Under the pieces are notes generated by a model, which was not told where the DNA came from, searched no databases, and was given only the letters and a program-made list of their open reading frames with translations. Source: DATEGZ01 sp035519535 (GTDB taxonomy: Bacteria; Acidobacteriota; Vicinamibacteria; Vicinamibacterales; SCN-69-37). From it: a stretch of 64,000 bases of DNA. Shown here piece by piece: positions 42,004 to 49,983 of the stretch; position 1 is the first letter of the stretch; each line of letters starts with the position of its first letter. The position numbers and the translations under genes are program-made. The stretch covers positions 1 through 64,000 of the forward strand of contig DATIWF010000074.1 in the NCBI GenBank assembly GCA_035519535.1, given 5' to 3'.

Positions 42004-44993
42004 GCGGACGTCCCGGCGCCAAGTCCGCCGTGAGCGGGCGGCGTGGGCGGCACAATCGACGCAGGCGGCAGAAACCCGCGCTTCCCCTGGTACCACGCCG
42101 CGGAGAGTCCGGAGATCACCGGCAGGGCCTCGGCTGGAGCGTGCGGGACGAAACCGTCCGCCCGACGCTCCCACAACGCGCCGCCCGCGGGGTCGAGACA
42201 GGCCAGCCAGATCCACCGATGGCGGACGAGGCGTTCGATGGCGGGCTGGCGGCTCACCACCCGATCGAGCACCTCGCGCGGGCACTCCACGACGATCGCC
42301 AAGCGCGTCGGCTCGTGGATCTCGACCATCTGCCAGGGCAGCCCCGTCCGGAGGTCGCTCTGCGCGCCGTCCATCACGCCGAGCAGGGACGTGACGTTGT
42401 GCGGCAATTTGGTGCCGCAGCCGTAGCCGCGCGGATCGACGTAGCTGAAGTAGTACTCGAGGCTGATGCCGGCGACGACCGGGACCACAGCGGCCAGGAT
42501 CCGCGCGAGGATCGCGCCGTCGCCGTCCCGATCCGGATCGTACGAGACGAGAAACGCCCGTCGGTCGAGGAACAGCCCGCGCGTTCGCGTGCGCCGGCCG
42601 ACGAGGCAGAACGCGTTCGTCGCATGGCCGTACTCCGGCCGCGGCTGGGCCAGGTCGGCGGCGCGGCCCTCGACGTGCGCCAGCGCGGCGATCGGCGGAT
42701 ACCAGGGCGGCACCGCGTCGAACCGCCGGCAGCGCTCGTGCGCTTCGCGCCGACGCGCCGCCGCCACGGCCTCGCGGGCCCGCTCGACGGCCGCCCGGGC
42801 GGGCGCGGGCACGAGGTCCTCGTCGAAGAACGTGACGTCGTTGTTGCACGTGTTCCGCTGTGCCCCGACGAACCACGTCGTCTGATCGATCGGCAGGCCC
42901 TCGTCGGCCAGCAGCGCACGAACGCGCGGATCGTTGGCCATTTGCGCAAACGCTCGCGCATTCGGGCCTCCGCGGCCTCCGCCGCAGGCGCCGCAGTCGT
43001 GCGCCGACTCGTGCGGGTTGTTGAGGCTGACCGATCCGTGCCCGATGAGCATCACCAGCGGGGCAAGCCGATGGCTGATGCCGATGTCGTCGAGCACGCG
43101 GCGAACGATGTCCGCCATCTCGCGGACCGTGAATCCCGAATGGGTGCCGATCGGCGGCGGATTCGGCCGCCGATCGAGCTGCAGGCGCGTCTGGACGGGG
43201 ACCACCGAGGTCTCGCGCACGCGACGCCATCGGGAGAAGAGCCAGGGGAACACGACGCGGAGAATCAGCGGCACGAGCGACAGCCAGCCGAACGCCGTCA
43301 TCAGGAGCGCGCCCCGGACGGGCATCCGGCTGCCGAGGTGGACGTTGTAGCCGAGGAACCCGACCGCGCGCTGGTGCAGACGCCGTGACCGCCCCCCGAG
43401 TCGATCGGCGTCGAGCTCGACTTCCGAGACGTAGTGCTCCGGTCGAATCGCCACCGGACACAACGGCCGCGGGTGGGCATCCGAGGGCCCCTGGTAGTAG
43501 ATCGCGACGTTGAAGAATCCGGCCGTGCCGAACGTCTCGCACGCCGGCTCGATCTCTTCGAGATGGCGTCGAAAGGACTCCTCGCGCTCGTCGAGACAGA
43601 ACACGGCCTGAAACGCGGGATCGTGCGGCGTCGCAGGCGGCCGGTGGAGCACGAGCGCGTCGTACAGCCGGGAGCGGACCGAACGCTCGAACGCCTGATG
43701 GAGCACGCGTCGCCGCAGCAGCGTGTCGATCTGCCGCAGCTCAGACTCGAGCCCCGCGACGTGCGCCGCGGTCCACTGATCGACGATGGCGGCGTCGAGG
43801 CCGCAGAGCTGCGCGACGTGGAAGAGCGGCCAGGCGCGCTCGAGCGGCGTGGCCGGTGGGGGGAGCGCCTGCCGGGTGCGCAGCCAGTCGCGCAGATCGG
43901 CGACCGACCCGCGATACGGCAGCTGCCGCGTCGCTTCGGCCAGGGCAGACCGCTCGCAGAGCAGCCGGACCGCCAGGTAGCCGCGCAGGGTCACCGTGAG
44001 GTCGCGCGCCGGAACGCGGTCAGGGCGTTCTTCGATCTGGCGGACGATGCCGGCCCATCCGCGGAGGGCGAGGAGCTCCGCGGCGAGATAGGCCCGACGT
44101 TCTTCGGCTCGGACGCCGAGCTCGCCGAGCGACTGTTCGATCGAATCCAGGGCATTCCGGCCGCGTGCCCGGTCGTCAGCGACCAGTCGCGGGAGCGTGC
44201 GCGCCCAGGGACCGCTGCGGGCCGCCAGGGCCGTGTCGTAGATCTCGAGGAAGCAGCCGTGGATGCCGCGATCTCGTGCGGGCATGGCCCAGTGCGCGAG
44301 GCCCTGGTCGAGGTAGCCGGCGAGAAAGCGGATCAGGGACGGATGGATCCACGCGTCCGTGTCGAGATCGGCGACGGCGTTCAGCCAGTCGCGGTGCCGG
44401 ACCGGCGCGATCGTCTCGGGGGCGGGCGGCGCCCCGGCGCGCGCGACGGCCTGAAGGCACGCCCGCCACAACGATCGGACCGCGCGGGACTCTCCGCCGG
44501 GCGGATCGTGCGGGTCGAGCTGCGCGGCCGCGGCGGCCCGCGCGGCGGCCGGCACGTCGGTGCGAAAGCGCGAGAGCGCCGCCGTTTCTTCAAGGAGCCA
44601 GGACAATTCCCGTCCGCTCGCGACAGGGAAGCCGTGCAGCACGAGGGCCCGCCACAGATCCAGCCGCGGACCGACGCCCGCCACGTGCTCCGCGCCGCGG
44701 GTGCCGAGCGCCTCACGCAGCAGCGCGTCGATGTCACGCGCGAGAATCCGACCGGAGGCGAGCTTCTCGCGGTACCGCGGCTCGGCGAGGTACGGCTCGC
44801 ATCCAAGCGCGTCGCCCGCGCGCTCCACGGCCTCTTCGAACCGGAGGTCCTCGAGCGCGTGGAGCGGATTGTGGTGGATGAAGATGCTGATCGGTCCCTG
44901 GGCCGGCAGCAGGTGCGCCAGCTCGTCGATCAGGCTCGACAGCGGGCGCGACGCATCGGGCGGGCCACCGCGATCAGGCTGGGCGAGCGAAAT
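42000..44993 (-). CDS. dabA: DabA, DUF2309/UPF0753 beta-carbonic-anhydrase-like subunit of a DAB transporter (ATT start proposed)
   Basis: A 997-residue cytoplasmic/peripheral protein. DUF2309 landmarks: FIHHNPLHALEDLRFEEAVE near the N terminus, then FCLDERE (Cys466, Asp468), LIGHGS (His652) and HDCGACGG (Cys667). The C-D pair and the 15-residue spacing from His to Cys match the zinc/active-site set C351, D353, H524 and C539 of Halothiobacillus DabA2. No ATG, GTG or TTG lies in frame upstream of the conserved FIHHN block. The GTG at 44828 would cut it off. The ATT at 44993 has GGAAGGA 7 nt upstream and follows the promoter by a plausible leader, so it is my start. First gene of a four-gene operon. 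Confidence 0.88.
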   Translation of the reverse strand: MSLAQPDRGGPPDASRPLSSLIDELAHLLPAQGPISIFIHHNPLHALEDLRFEEAVERAGDALGCEPYLAEPRYREKLASGRILARDIDALLREALGTRGAEHVAGVGPRLDLWRALVLHGFPVASGRELSWLLEETAALSRFRTDVPAAARAAAAAQLDPHDPPGGESRAVRSLWRACLQAVARAGAPPAPETIAPVRHRDWLNAVADLDTDAWIHPSLIRFLAGYLDQGLAHWAMPARDRGIHGCFLEIYDTALAARSGPWARTLPRLVADDRARGRNALDSIEQSLGELGVRAEERRAYLAAELLALRGWAGIVRQIEERPDRVPARDLTVTLRGYLAVRLLCERSALAEATRQLPYRGSVADLRDWLRTRQALPPPATPLERAWPLFHVAQLCGLDAAIVDQWTAAHVAGLESELRQIDTLLRRRVLHQAFERSVRSRLYDALVLHRPPATPHDPAFQAVFCLDEREESFRRHLEEIEPACETFGTAGFFNVAIYYQGPSDAHPRPLCPVAIRPEHYVSEVELDADRLGGRSRRLHQRAVGFLGYNVHLGSRMPVRGALLMTAFGWLSLVPLILRVVFPWLFSRWRRVRETSVVPVQTRLQLDRRPNPPPIGTHSGFTVREMADIVRRVLDDIGISHRLAPLVMLIGHGSVSLNNPHESAHDCGACGGGRGGPNARAFAQMANDPRVRALLADEGLPIDQTTWFVGAQRNTCNNDVTFFDEDLVPAPARAAVERAREAVAAARRREAHERCRRFDAVPPWYPPIAALAHVEGRAADLAQPRPEYGHATNAFCLVGRRTRTRGLFLDRRAFLVSYDPDRDGDGAILARILAAVVPVVAGISLEYYFSYVDPRGYGCGTKLPHNVTSLLGVMDGAQSDLRTGLPWQMVEIHEPTRLAIVVECPREVLDRVVSRQPAIERLVRHRWIWLACLDPAGGALWERRADGFVPHAPAEALPVISGLSAAWYQGKRGFLPPASIVPPTPPAHGGLGAGTSA

Positions 44994-45038
44994 GGCGAGG
45001 TCCTTCCAGATGGCGTGCGGGACGGCCGCCGACGCGAG

Positions 45039-45053
45039 TTGCTATCATAGCAA
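45039..45053. promoter_or_regulatory. Palindromic ArsR-type operator between dabA and arsR
   Basis: TTGCTAT-C-ATAGCAA is a perfect 7-bp palindrome with a one-base centre. A second, shorter palindrome TATT-TG-AATA lies at 45054-45063. Together they cover the -35 of the arsR promoter and the -10 of the dabA promoter. ArsR/SmtB family repressors bind such AT-rich palindromes, so a repressor-style autoregulation of both genes is likely. Confidence 0.6.
45044..45052 (-). promoter_or_regulatory. dabA operon promoter, extended -10
   Basis: On the - strand TGCTATGAT reads as an extended -10 (TG-N-TATGAT, 5 of 6 matches). The start would be near 45037, about 44 nt ahead of the proposed ATT start. It lies inside the operator palindrome. 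Confidence 0.45.
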
Positions 45054-45073
45054 TATTTGAATACTATCATCCC

Positions 45074-45451
45074 GTGATTCCGCGCCGCGCGCGCCGGCCG
45101 GGCGCTCACGCAGCCGCGGGCGAGCTCCAGGCGTTCAAGGCGCAGTTCTTTCGGGCGCTCGCCCATCCCACACGCATCCGGATCGTCGAGGTGCTCAGAC
45201 GAAGCGAGCGGTCCGTGCAGGAGCTGCAGGAGGCGCTGGCCCTCCCGCAGCCGATCGTCTCCCAGCAGCTGGCCGTGCTCCGGAACCAAGGCATCCTCAC
45301 GACCCAGCGGGAAGGGCCGACGGTCCGGTACGGGCTGCGGGATCCACTGGTGGGGGATCTCCTGGACGTGGCCCGGCGGATCTTCGGCCATCAACTCGTC
45401 AGCACGAAGGGGCTGCTTCGCGAGCTGCAGCGCGAGGGGCGGCGCGCGTAG
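45074..45451 (+). CDS. ArsR/SmtB-family transcriptional regulator, divergent from the DAB operon
   Basis: A 125-residue winged-helix protein: FFRALAHPTRIRIVEVLRRS, then SVQELQEALALPQPIVSQQL (recognition helix), VLRNQGILTTQREGPTVRYG (wing). No cluster of Cys/His metal ligands is visible in the recognition helix or termini, so it may be a non-metal sensor, for example a redox or small-molecule sensor. The GTG at 45074 follows a -10 box at leaderless distance and has no Shine-Dalgarno sequence. A palindrome in the shared intergenic region implies that it regulates itself and dabA-dabB. Confidence 0.85.
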   Translation: MIPRRARRPGAHAAAGELQAFKAQFFRALAHPTRIRIVEVLRRSERSVQELQEALALPQPIVSQQLAVLRNQGILTTQREGPTVRYGLRDPLVGDLLDVARRIFGHQLVSTKGLLRELQREGRRA

Positions 45452-45792
45452 CGTCGACCGCCTGCACACCCCGGAAAATCGCCGCCTTGGCGATGAGGTC
45501 CGCAACGGCCCGCCGAATCTGCTGGTGAGGGGCGGTGAAGGACCGTCCTTCTCCACATCAGCCGTCGACTCGCCCGCCTCGAGGTCACCCGGCATATTTC
45601 CGCGAGCATCCGCGTGACCGTCACGCCACTTCACTTCGTGCTCACCCTTCTCCATGCCAGTCGCCGTGGGCTGGCCTGCGGGACGATGATATGAAGGGGC
45701 CTAAGGATGCGAAGGCAGTTCACCAAGTCCGGTCGGGCTCATTCAGTAGATCTTCAGCTAGAACCACTACGATCTTCTGGGGAGGCGAGCTC
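45452..45792. other. Gap without a recognisable gene
   Basis: About 340 nt with no convincing CDS or RNA. The start of the next gene is set by GGAGG at 45781. One - strand frame is open here but has a composition and codon pattern unlike genes. The last 80 nt are less GC-rich and may hold a promoter. Confidence 0.5.
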
Positions 45793-46269
45793 ATGAAAAG
45801 AGTGCCGGTTGTTCTCGCAATGTGTTCGTTCGCGCTCGTGGTGCTCGGCGGCTCTGCGGTCGCGCAGGAGACGAAGGCCAAGAGCCTGCAGCTCAAGGAC
45901 CTGCCCGCGGCTGTCCAGAAGACAGTGACGGACAACCTGAAGGGGGGCGAGATCAAGAATATCGGCAAGGAAACCGAGGACGGCATCGCCCAGTACGAGA
46001 TCGAAAGCGTGCTGAACGGAAAGACACGAGATTTCAACGTGGACACCAAGGGCAAGCTCCTGTTGGTGGAAGAGGCCACCAGCATCGACGCCATTCCTGC
46101 CGCGGCCAAGGCGTCGATTCTGAAGAAGGTTGCGGATGGCAAACTCGGCGCGGTCGAGACGTATCTGAAGCCTGGTCAACCGATGGCGTATGAAGCGGCC
46201 TACACGGACAAGGGTGGGAAGCGGCACGAGGTGCTCGTGAAGGCGGATGGCGCCGAAATCAAGGACTAG
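45793..46269 (+). CDS. Secreted PepSY-like protein
   Basis: A 158-residue protein with a signal peptide (MKRVPVVLAMCSFALVVLGG...AVAQ) and two PepSY-like alpha/beta units (SLQLKDLPAAVQKTVTDNLK, EIESVLNGKTRDFNVDTKGK; then IPAAAKASILKKV, AYTDKGGKRHEVLVKADGAE). The PepSY_2/BLIP-like group is often a periplasmic inhibitor or folding modulator. GGAGG lies at 45781. It is followed by a TonB-receptor remnant in the same frame, separated by the stop codon. Confidence 0.78.
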   Translation: MKRVPVVLAMCSFALVVLGGSAVAQETKAKSLQLKDLPAAVQKTVTDNLKGGEIKNIGKETEDGIAQYEIESVLNGKTRDFNVDTKGKLLLVEEATSIDAIPAAAKASILKKVADGKLGAVETYLKPGQPMAYEAAYTDKGGKRHEVLVKADGAEIKD

Positions 46270-46305
46270 GCGTCACCGGGTTCGTCTGAACGCATTCTGT
46301 CTGGT

Positions 46306-46539
46306 CGCACGCTGACGGCCGCCGGCTACGCGCAGCTCGACGTTCGCCTGTCACATGAGCTGACGCTGGGCAGCCAGAAAGATGCGTCTGCGATCACGCT
46401 CGCCTTCGATTGCTTCAACATCCTGAACACGGTCAATTGCGGGACGTTCATCGGCAGCGTCGGCTCGCCCTTGTTCGGCCTGCCGGTGACGGCGCGACCG
46501 CCGCGTCAGTTCCAGTTCTCGGCCCGGTTCGCGTTCTGA
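46306..46539 (+). pseudogene. C-terminal remnant of a TonB-dependent receptor
   Basis: Translation of this region gives RTLTAAGYAQLDVRLSHELT, then ITLAFDCFNILNTVNCGTF and ends FQFSARFAF before a stop, the last strands of an Oar-like TonB barrel (compare FGIRYRF in the gene at 776-3628). No start codon or upstream receptor is present; the preceding sequence is the PepSY-like gene. About 78 residues survive. Confidence 0.78.
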
Positions 46540-46648
46540 TCTCTTCTTTGTTCGCGACCTGTCGAGAAGCTCAAGCGGGACCCCTGGAGTACTATGATCT
46601 GTTGCGCAGCACCGGACTCTCTGAGGCAGAGCCGGCGGAGGCCCAGGC

Positions 46649-47596
46649 ATGCAGCCGGATGTTCTTCAAGCACTGGAGCGGCGTCTCGGACGGCTCCATG
46701 CGAAACAGCGGCTCGGGGTCGAGCGAGATCACGAGGCGCGCGTCTTCGGCGGTGGCCTCAACTTCTTCCATATCGAGAACTGGTATTCCGTGCAGTCCCT
46801 CATTCGGCGGACGCTGCAGCTCACGGGTCTGTACTGGCGCGGGCTCCGGAATGCCCAGCGCATCCAGATCCGCCATAATGTCGTCACCCGGCGCGATCTG
46901 CCTCCGCTGTTTGACGGTTTCACCATCCTGCACATCAGCGACCTGCACGTCGACATGAATCCCCAGCCGATGGCCCGACTGATCGAACTACTCCATGAAA
47001 TGACGTACGATCTCTGCGTTCTCACCGGGGACTACCGAGGACAGACGTTCGGTCCGTACGACGCGGCGCTCGAGGGGTTGGCGCGCGTCCGACCGCATCT
47101 CGGCACCGCGGTCTACGCAGTCTTGGGCAACCACGACACGATCCGGATGGTCCCTGGAGTCGAGGACATGGGGATTCGCCTGCTGCTCAACGAGTGCGCG
47201 GCGATCACCCGTGGCGATCAACGGATCTACCTGGCCGGCATCGACGACGCGCACTACTACCGCGTCGACAACATGGACAAGGCCGCGGCGGGCATCCCGC
47301 CTGGCGGATTCTCCATCCTGCTTTCACATACTCCGGAGATCTACCGTCAGGCCGCCCATGCCGACTTCTGCGTGCTGCTCAGCGGGCACACCCACGGCGG
47401 GCAGATTTGTCTGCCGCGCGCGATTCCGATCACACTCGACTCGGCGCTGCCCCGGCGTCTGGGATCCGGGGCCTGGAAGTATCACAACATGGACGGTTAC
47501 ACGTCGGTGGGCGTCGGGTCCTCCATCGTTCCGGTGCGGTTCAACTGTCCGCCGGAGATCACGCTGCATCACCTCCGTCGCCCTCCGAGCGACTAG
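46649..47596 (+). CDS. YkuE/YaeI-type metallophosphoesterase
   Basis: A 315-residue protein of the calcineurin-like family. Metal-ligand motifs in order: HISDLHVD, LTGDYRG, LGNHDT, LLSHTPE and SGHTHGGQ. The N terminus has a short basic helix and RRTLQLTGLYWRGLRNAQRI rather than a clear signal peptide. YkuE and related YaeI/LpxG enzymes act on phospholipids or UDP-diacylglucosamine; the substrate here is open. GGAGG lies 8 nt before the ATG. It starts about 110 nt after the TonB remnant. Confidence 0.85.
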   Translation: MQPDVLQALERRLGRLHAKQRLGVERDHEARVFGGGLNFFHIENWYSVQSLIRRTLQLTGLYWRGLRNAQRIQIRHNVVTRRDLPPLFDGFTILHISDLHVDMNPQPMARLIELLHEMTYDLCVLTGDYRGQTFGPYDAALEGLARVRPHLGTAVYAVLGNHDTIRMVPGVEDMGIRLLLNECAAITRGDQRIYLAGIDDAHYYRVDNMDKAAAGIPPGGFSILLSHTPEIYRQAAHADFCVLLSGHTHGGQICLPRAIPITLDSALPRRLGSGAWKYHNMDGYTSVGVGSSIVPVRFNCPPEITLHHLRRPPSD

Positions 47597-47610
47597 CAGG
47601 GCCGCCCGCG

Positions 47611-48108
47611 TCAGTACGGCCGATCGCGAATTCGAAGGACATAGAGCAGTCGCGACAGCAGCACGTCTCCTGCAAAGAACGTGACCGCCACCACCGCGAT
47701 ATCCGCCGGCGTGAACGACAGGAGCTGACGGCACGCAAGAAGCGGCAACAACGATTCAGGGACCTGGTCCACGCCGGTCATTCTGCTGCTCGGAGGGCGC
47801 CCCAGGCGACGCTTTACGAAGCTGGACAACAGGTCCCCAGCCATCGCCACAGCGCCCACCAGAATCCCGAGGTCCCAATCCAGACCTATCAGCCGACTCG
47901 TCAGTGTCGTCGCCAGCACCGCGACCACGATCCCCCGCACCGTCTTCGATGGGCCAAACACCGGTCGCCCGTCCAGGAATTGGGCGCCCCGATCGATCGG
48001 CAAGGAAAACAACGTCCCGAGGAACTTCGCGGTCAGCACCGGCGCGGCATTCGCCACGGTCAGCAGGGTCAGGAACTGCACGATCGCCCGAGGATGGAGA
48101 GAACCCAT
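47611..48108 (-). CDS. CarS-like CDP-alcohol/CDP-archaeol synthase family protein
   Basis: A 165-residue membrane protein with four helices. NAAPVLTAKFLG, then PIDRGAQFLDGRPVFGPSKTVRG and GDLLSSFVKRRLGRPPSS is the pattern of the CarS (DUF46) family: ANxxPxL, PxDxG, G.GKTxRG and GDLxxSFxKRRLG. CarS makes CDP-archaeol in archaea; bacterial members likely activate other lipid alcohols or phosphatidate-like substrates with CTP. Its ATG has GAGAGGG too close for comfort, so the start is less certain. It lies between a phosphoesterase and a propeller gene. Confidence 0.75.
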   Translation of the reverse strand: MGSLHPRAIVQFLTLLTVANAAPVLTAKFLGTLFSLPIDRGAQFLDGRPVFGPSKTVRGIVVAVLATTLTSRLIGLDWDLGILVGAVAMAGDLLSSFVKRRLGRPPSSRMTGVDQVPESLLPLLACRQLLSFTPADIAVVAVTFFAGDVLLSRLLYVLRIRDRPY

Positions 48109-48163
48109 CCCTCTCAGCGCCCTTCCGGGGCCTCAATCACGAGCCAGCAAGGCCCGGGTCGCG

Positions 48164-49219
48164 CTACTGCTTGATAACGATGAACCACGCAGCGACGATC
48201 GGACCCTGCGGGCCGCGACCACGTCCCGCTGCCGGCGGCGGCGCGCCAGCGGCTGGCGACGGAGCCGGACCGCGCTCGGGCTGGAACAGATACGCATTGT
48301 GCGTCACCGGATCCACGGTGATGGTCTTCGCGCCGGCGAACGTGGCGACGGTCGCAACCACGGTGTACTGGTCGGGCGAATCCTGGTGGACGACCGTGAC
48401 GTTGCCCTCGCCCCCATTTGGAATGTAGATCAGCTTCCTCGACGAGTCCCATCCCAAGGCGTCAACGCGCGTGCCGTTCGTGATGGACGCCACGACCTTG
48501 CCGGTGCTCGCATCGACGACGACCGAGGTCCTGCTGCATCCGGAGAAAATGCGGTTCGACGCCTTGTCGTAGGCGATGCCGGTCGGCCCTTCGCAGGGCG
48601 CGAGCGGCCATGACGCAGTCGCCTTCCACGTCTTGACGTCGATCACCTGAATCGTGCTCTTGCCTTCATTGTTGACGAAGATATGTCCCTTGCCGTCGGC
48701 CGCGGCGCCCTCGGGCGCGGTGTCTTCGAGCTCAGCGGTGCCGACGATGTCGCCGGTCTTCGGATCGATGGCCGTAAGGGTGCCCACGGGCCGGCTGTGA
48801 TTCGTCAGGATGATCTTGTCGTCCGGTTCGTCGTACATGATGCCGTCCAGGCCGCCCTGGTCGACCTTGATCTGCTTGATCACCGCCAGAGTCTTCAGAT
48901 CGAACATCGTCACGTTCGAGTCGCCGCCGTTCGTCGTGAAGCCGTGACCCGCCTTGGTGGCGATGCCGACGCCGTGCACGCCCGGGGTGTTCGGAATGTC
49001 GCCGAGCACCTTGCCCGTGGCACCCTCGATCACCATCACGTGGGTGGCGCGCGAAACGAACACGCGGCCCGTGGCGGCTTCGACGGCGACGTAGTCCGTG
49101 CCGCCTTCGCCCTTGATATCGAACTTCTCAACCTTGAACGCTTGCGCGTGTCCGACGCTGGGCGCCGACAGGCCGGCTGCGAAGAACGCGACAAGTGCGA
49201 TGAGTAAGCGTCTCGCCAT
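48164..49219 (-). CDS. Secreted YncE-like beta-propeller protein (paralogue)
   Basis: A 351-residue protein with a signal peptide (MARRLLIALVAFFAAGLSAP...HAQ) and YVTN-type propeller blades (GRVFVSRATHVMVIEGATGK, GHGFTTNGGDSNVTMFDLKT, NRIFSGCSRTSVVVDASTGK). The end has VVHQDSPDQYTVVATV, then a Pro/Ala/Gly-rich tail. Blade order and repeated words (SGC, QDSPDQY, GHGF) match the gene at 17095-18141, so these are paralogues. GAGG lies upstream. Ligand unknown. Confidence 0.83.
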   Translation of the reverse strand: MARRLLIALVAFFAAGLSAPSVGHAQAFKVEKFDIKGEGGTDYVAVEAATGRVFVSRATHVMVIEGATGKVLGDIPNTPGVHGVGIATKAGHGFTTNGGDSNVTMFDLKTLAVIKQIKVDQGGLDGIMYDEPDDKIILTNHSRPVGTLTAIDPKTGDIVGTAELEDTAPEGAAADGKGHIFVNNEGKSTIQVIDVKTWKATASWPLAPCEGPTGIAYDKASNRIFSGCSRTSVVVDASTGKVVASITNGTRVDALGWDSSRKLIYIPNGGEGNVTVVHQDSPDQYTVVATVATFAGAKTITVDPVTHNAYLFQPERGPAPSPAAGAPPPAAGRGRGPQGPIVAAWFIVIKQ

Positions 49220-49282
49220 TTGAGGCCTCACTAGTGGTTGCCAAGCGCGTGCGTTCACTCGGCAGAATGGAGGATCAGGACC

Positions 49283-49558
49283 GTGGCTATTGTAACCCTC
49301 TCGACATGTCGCGCCGCCGGCCTCGTCGCGCTTGTCCTTCTGTTCACCGGCATGACGCTCTCACTTGCGGCGCTGGCGGCCGCACAGAACGGCCCGCAAC
49401 CCTGGCTGTCGGGTCGCGCGATTCTCGACGTCGACTCGTCGATCTTCAGTCACACGACGGCCGTGGTGCCGGCCTGGCGCTGGAGCGTCACCAGAATGAT
49501 CCAGAAAAGTTCAGATTCTATGGATGTTGATCGCTTCGCGAACGAGCGGAGCGAGTGA
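49283..49558 (+). CDS. Small secreted protein, probably truncated by repeat invasion
   Basis: A 91-residue frame from a GTG with GGAGG 9 nt upstream. It has a signal peptide (AGLVALVLLFTGMTLSLAAL) and then PWLSGRAILDVDSSIFSHTT, but the C-terminal about 20 residues (SSDSMDVDRFANERSE) run straight into the dispersed-repeat sequence that begins near 49538. The original gene was probably longer. Family not recognised. Confidence 0.45.
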   Translation: MAIVTLSTCRAAGLVALVLLFTGMTLSLAALAAAQNGPQPWLSGRAILDVDSSIFSHTTAVVPAWRWSVTRMIQKSSDSMDVDRFANERSE

Positions 49559-49636
49559 GCCGACGGAGCGGAGCGGGGATCGTGGGGCCCCGCGAGCGAC
49601 GTCGTAAGGGGGGTCGGCGGGGACGAAGTCCCCCCG
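49555..49636. repeat. 82-bp direct repeat, copy 1
   Basis: Identical over 82 bp to 49735-49816, 180 bp downstream. It contains a GGGGCCCC palindrome and a GGGGAC-GAA-GTCCCC hairpin. The bases upstream (GCGAACGAGCGGAGCGA) are also similar in both copies. Very GC-rich. Confidence 0.9.
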
Positions 49637-49651
49637 GTCAAAACCGAGAAA

Positions 49652-49681
49652 GTCGAGAGGTCGGGAGTCGAGAGGTCGGGA
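49652..49681. repeat. 15-bp tandem repeat
   Basis: GTCGAGAGGTCGGGA occurs twice in tandem between the two copies of the 82-bp direct repeat. Confidence 0.85.
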
Positions 49682-49734
49682 AGTGAAAGCCGAAGTCCGG
49701 ACGACGCAGTGCAAGAGCGAACGAGCGCAGCGAA

Positions 49735-49816
49735 GTGAGCCGACGGAGCGGAGCGGGGATCGTGGGGCCCCGCGAGCGACGTCGTAAGGGGGGTCGGCGG
49801 GGACGAAGTCCCCCCG
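49735..49816. repeat. 82-bp direct repeat, copy 2
   Basis: The second copy of the 82-bp repeat. It ends about 8 nt before the first truncated tRNA-Leu copy. Confidence 0.9.
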
Positions 49817-49823
49817 AAGAATA

Positions 49824-49884
49824 TTGGTGCGGAAGGGGGGACTCGAACCCCCACGGTCTTGCGACCGCCAGCCCCTCAAGCTGG
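49824..49884 (-). other. Truncated tRNA-Leu 3' copy A (attachment-site-like)
   Basis: 61 nt match the 3' part of the intact tRNA-Leu at 56505-56565, with one base change in the T arm, in the same orientation. The 5' half (acceptor 5' strand and D arm) is missing, so this is no tRNA gene. Duplicated tRNA 3' ends are the mark of site-specific integration. Confidence 0.85.
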
Positions 49885-49983
49885 CAAGAGTTGAAGTCGA
49901 TCGCGACGGACCCCGGAAAATCGAGGTCCCCTTTCACGAGCCGCCGCCGATCGCGGCCGCTCAAGGCTGCGTTTAGCGCAATC

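Larger units (their letters stand above)
45039..45067 (+). promoter_or_regulatory. arsR promoter
   Basis: TTGCTA (45039-45044), 17-nt spacer, TACTAT (45062-45067). The predicted start coincides with the GTG at 45074, so this transcript would be leaderless. Confidence 0.45.

Noticed and set aside
44826..44828. GTG at 44828 as start of dabA
   Set aside because: It would remove the conserved FIHHNPLHALEDLRFEEA block that is part of the family.
45391..45655. A - strand open frame in the gap before the PepSY-like gene
   Set aside because: No Shine-Dalgarno, no homology pattern, atypical composition.
49555..49816. Direct repeats as a CRISPR array
   Set aside because: Only two copies of 82 bp, unequal unit and spacer sizes, and no cas gene.
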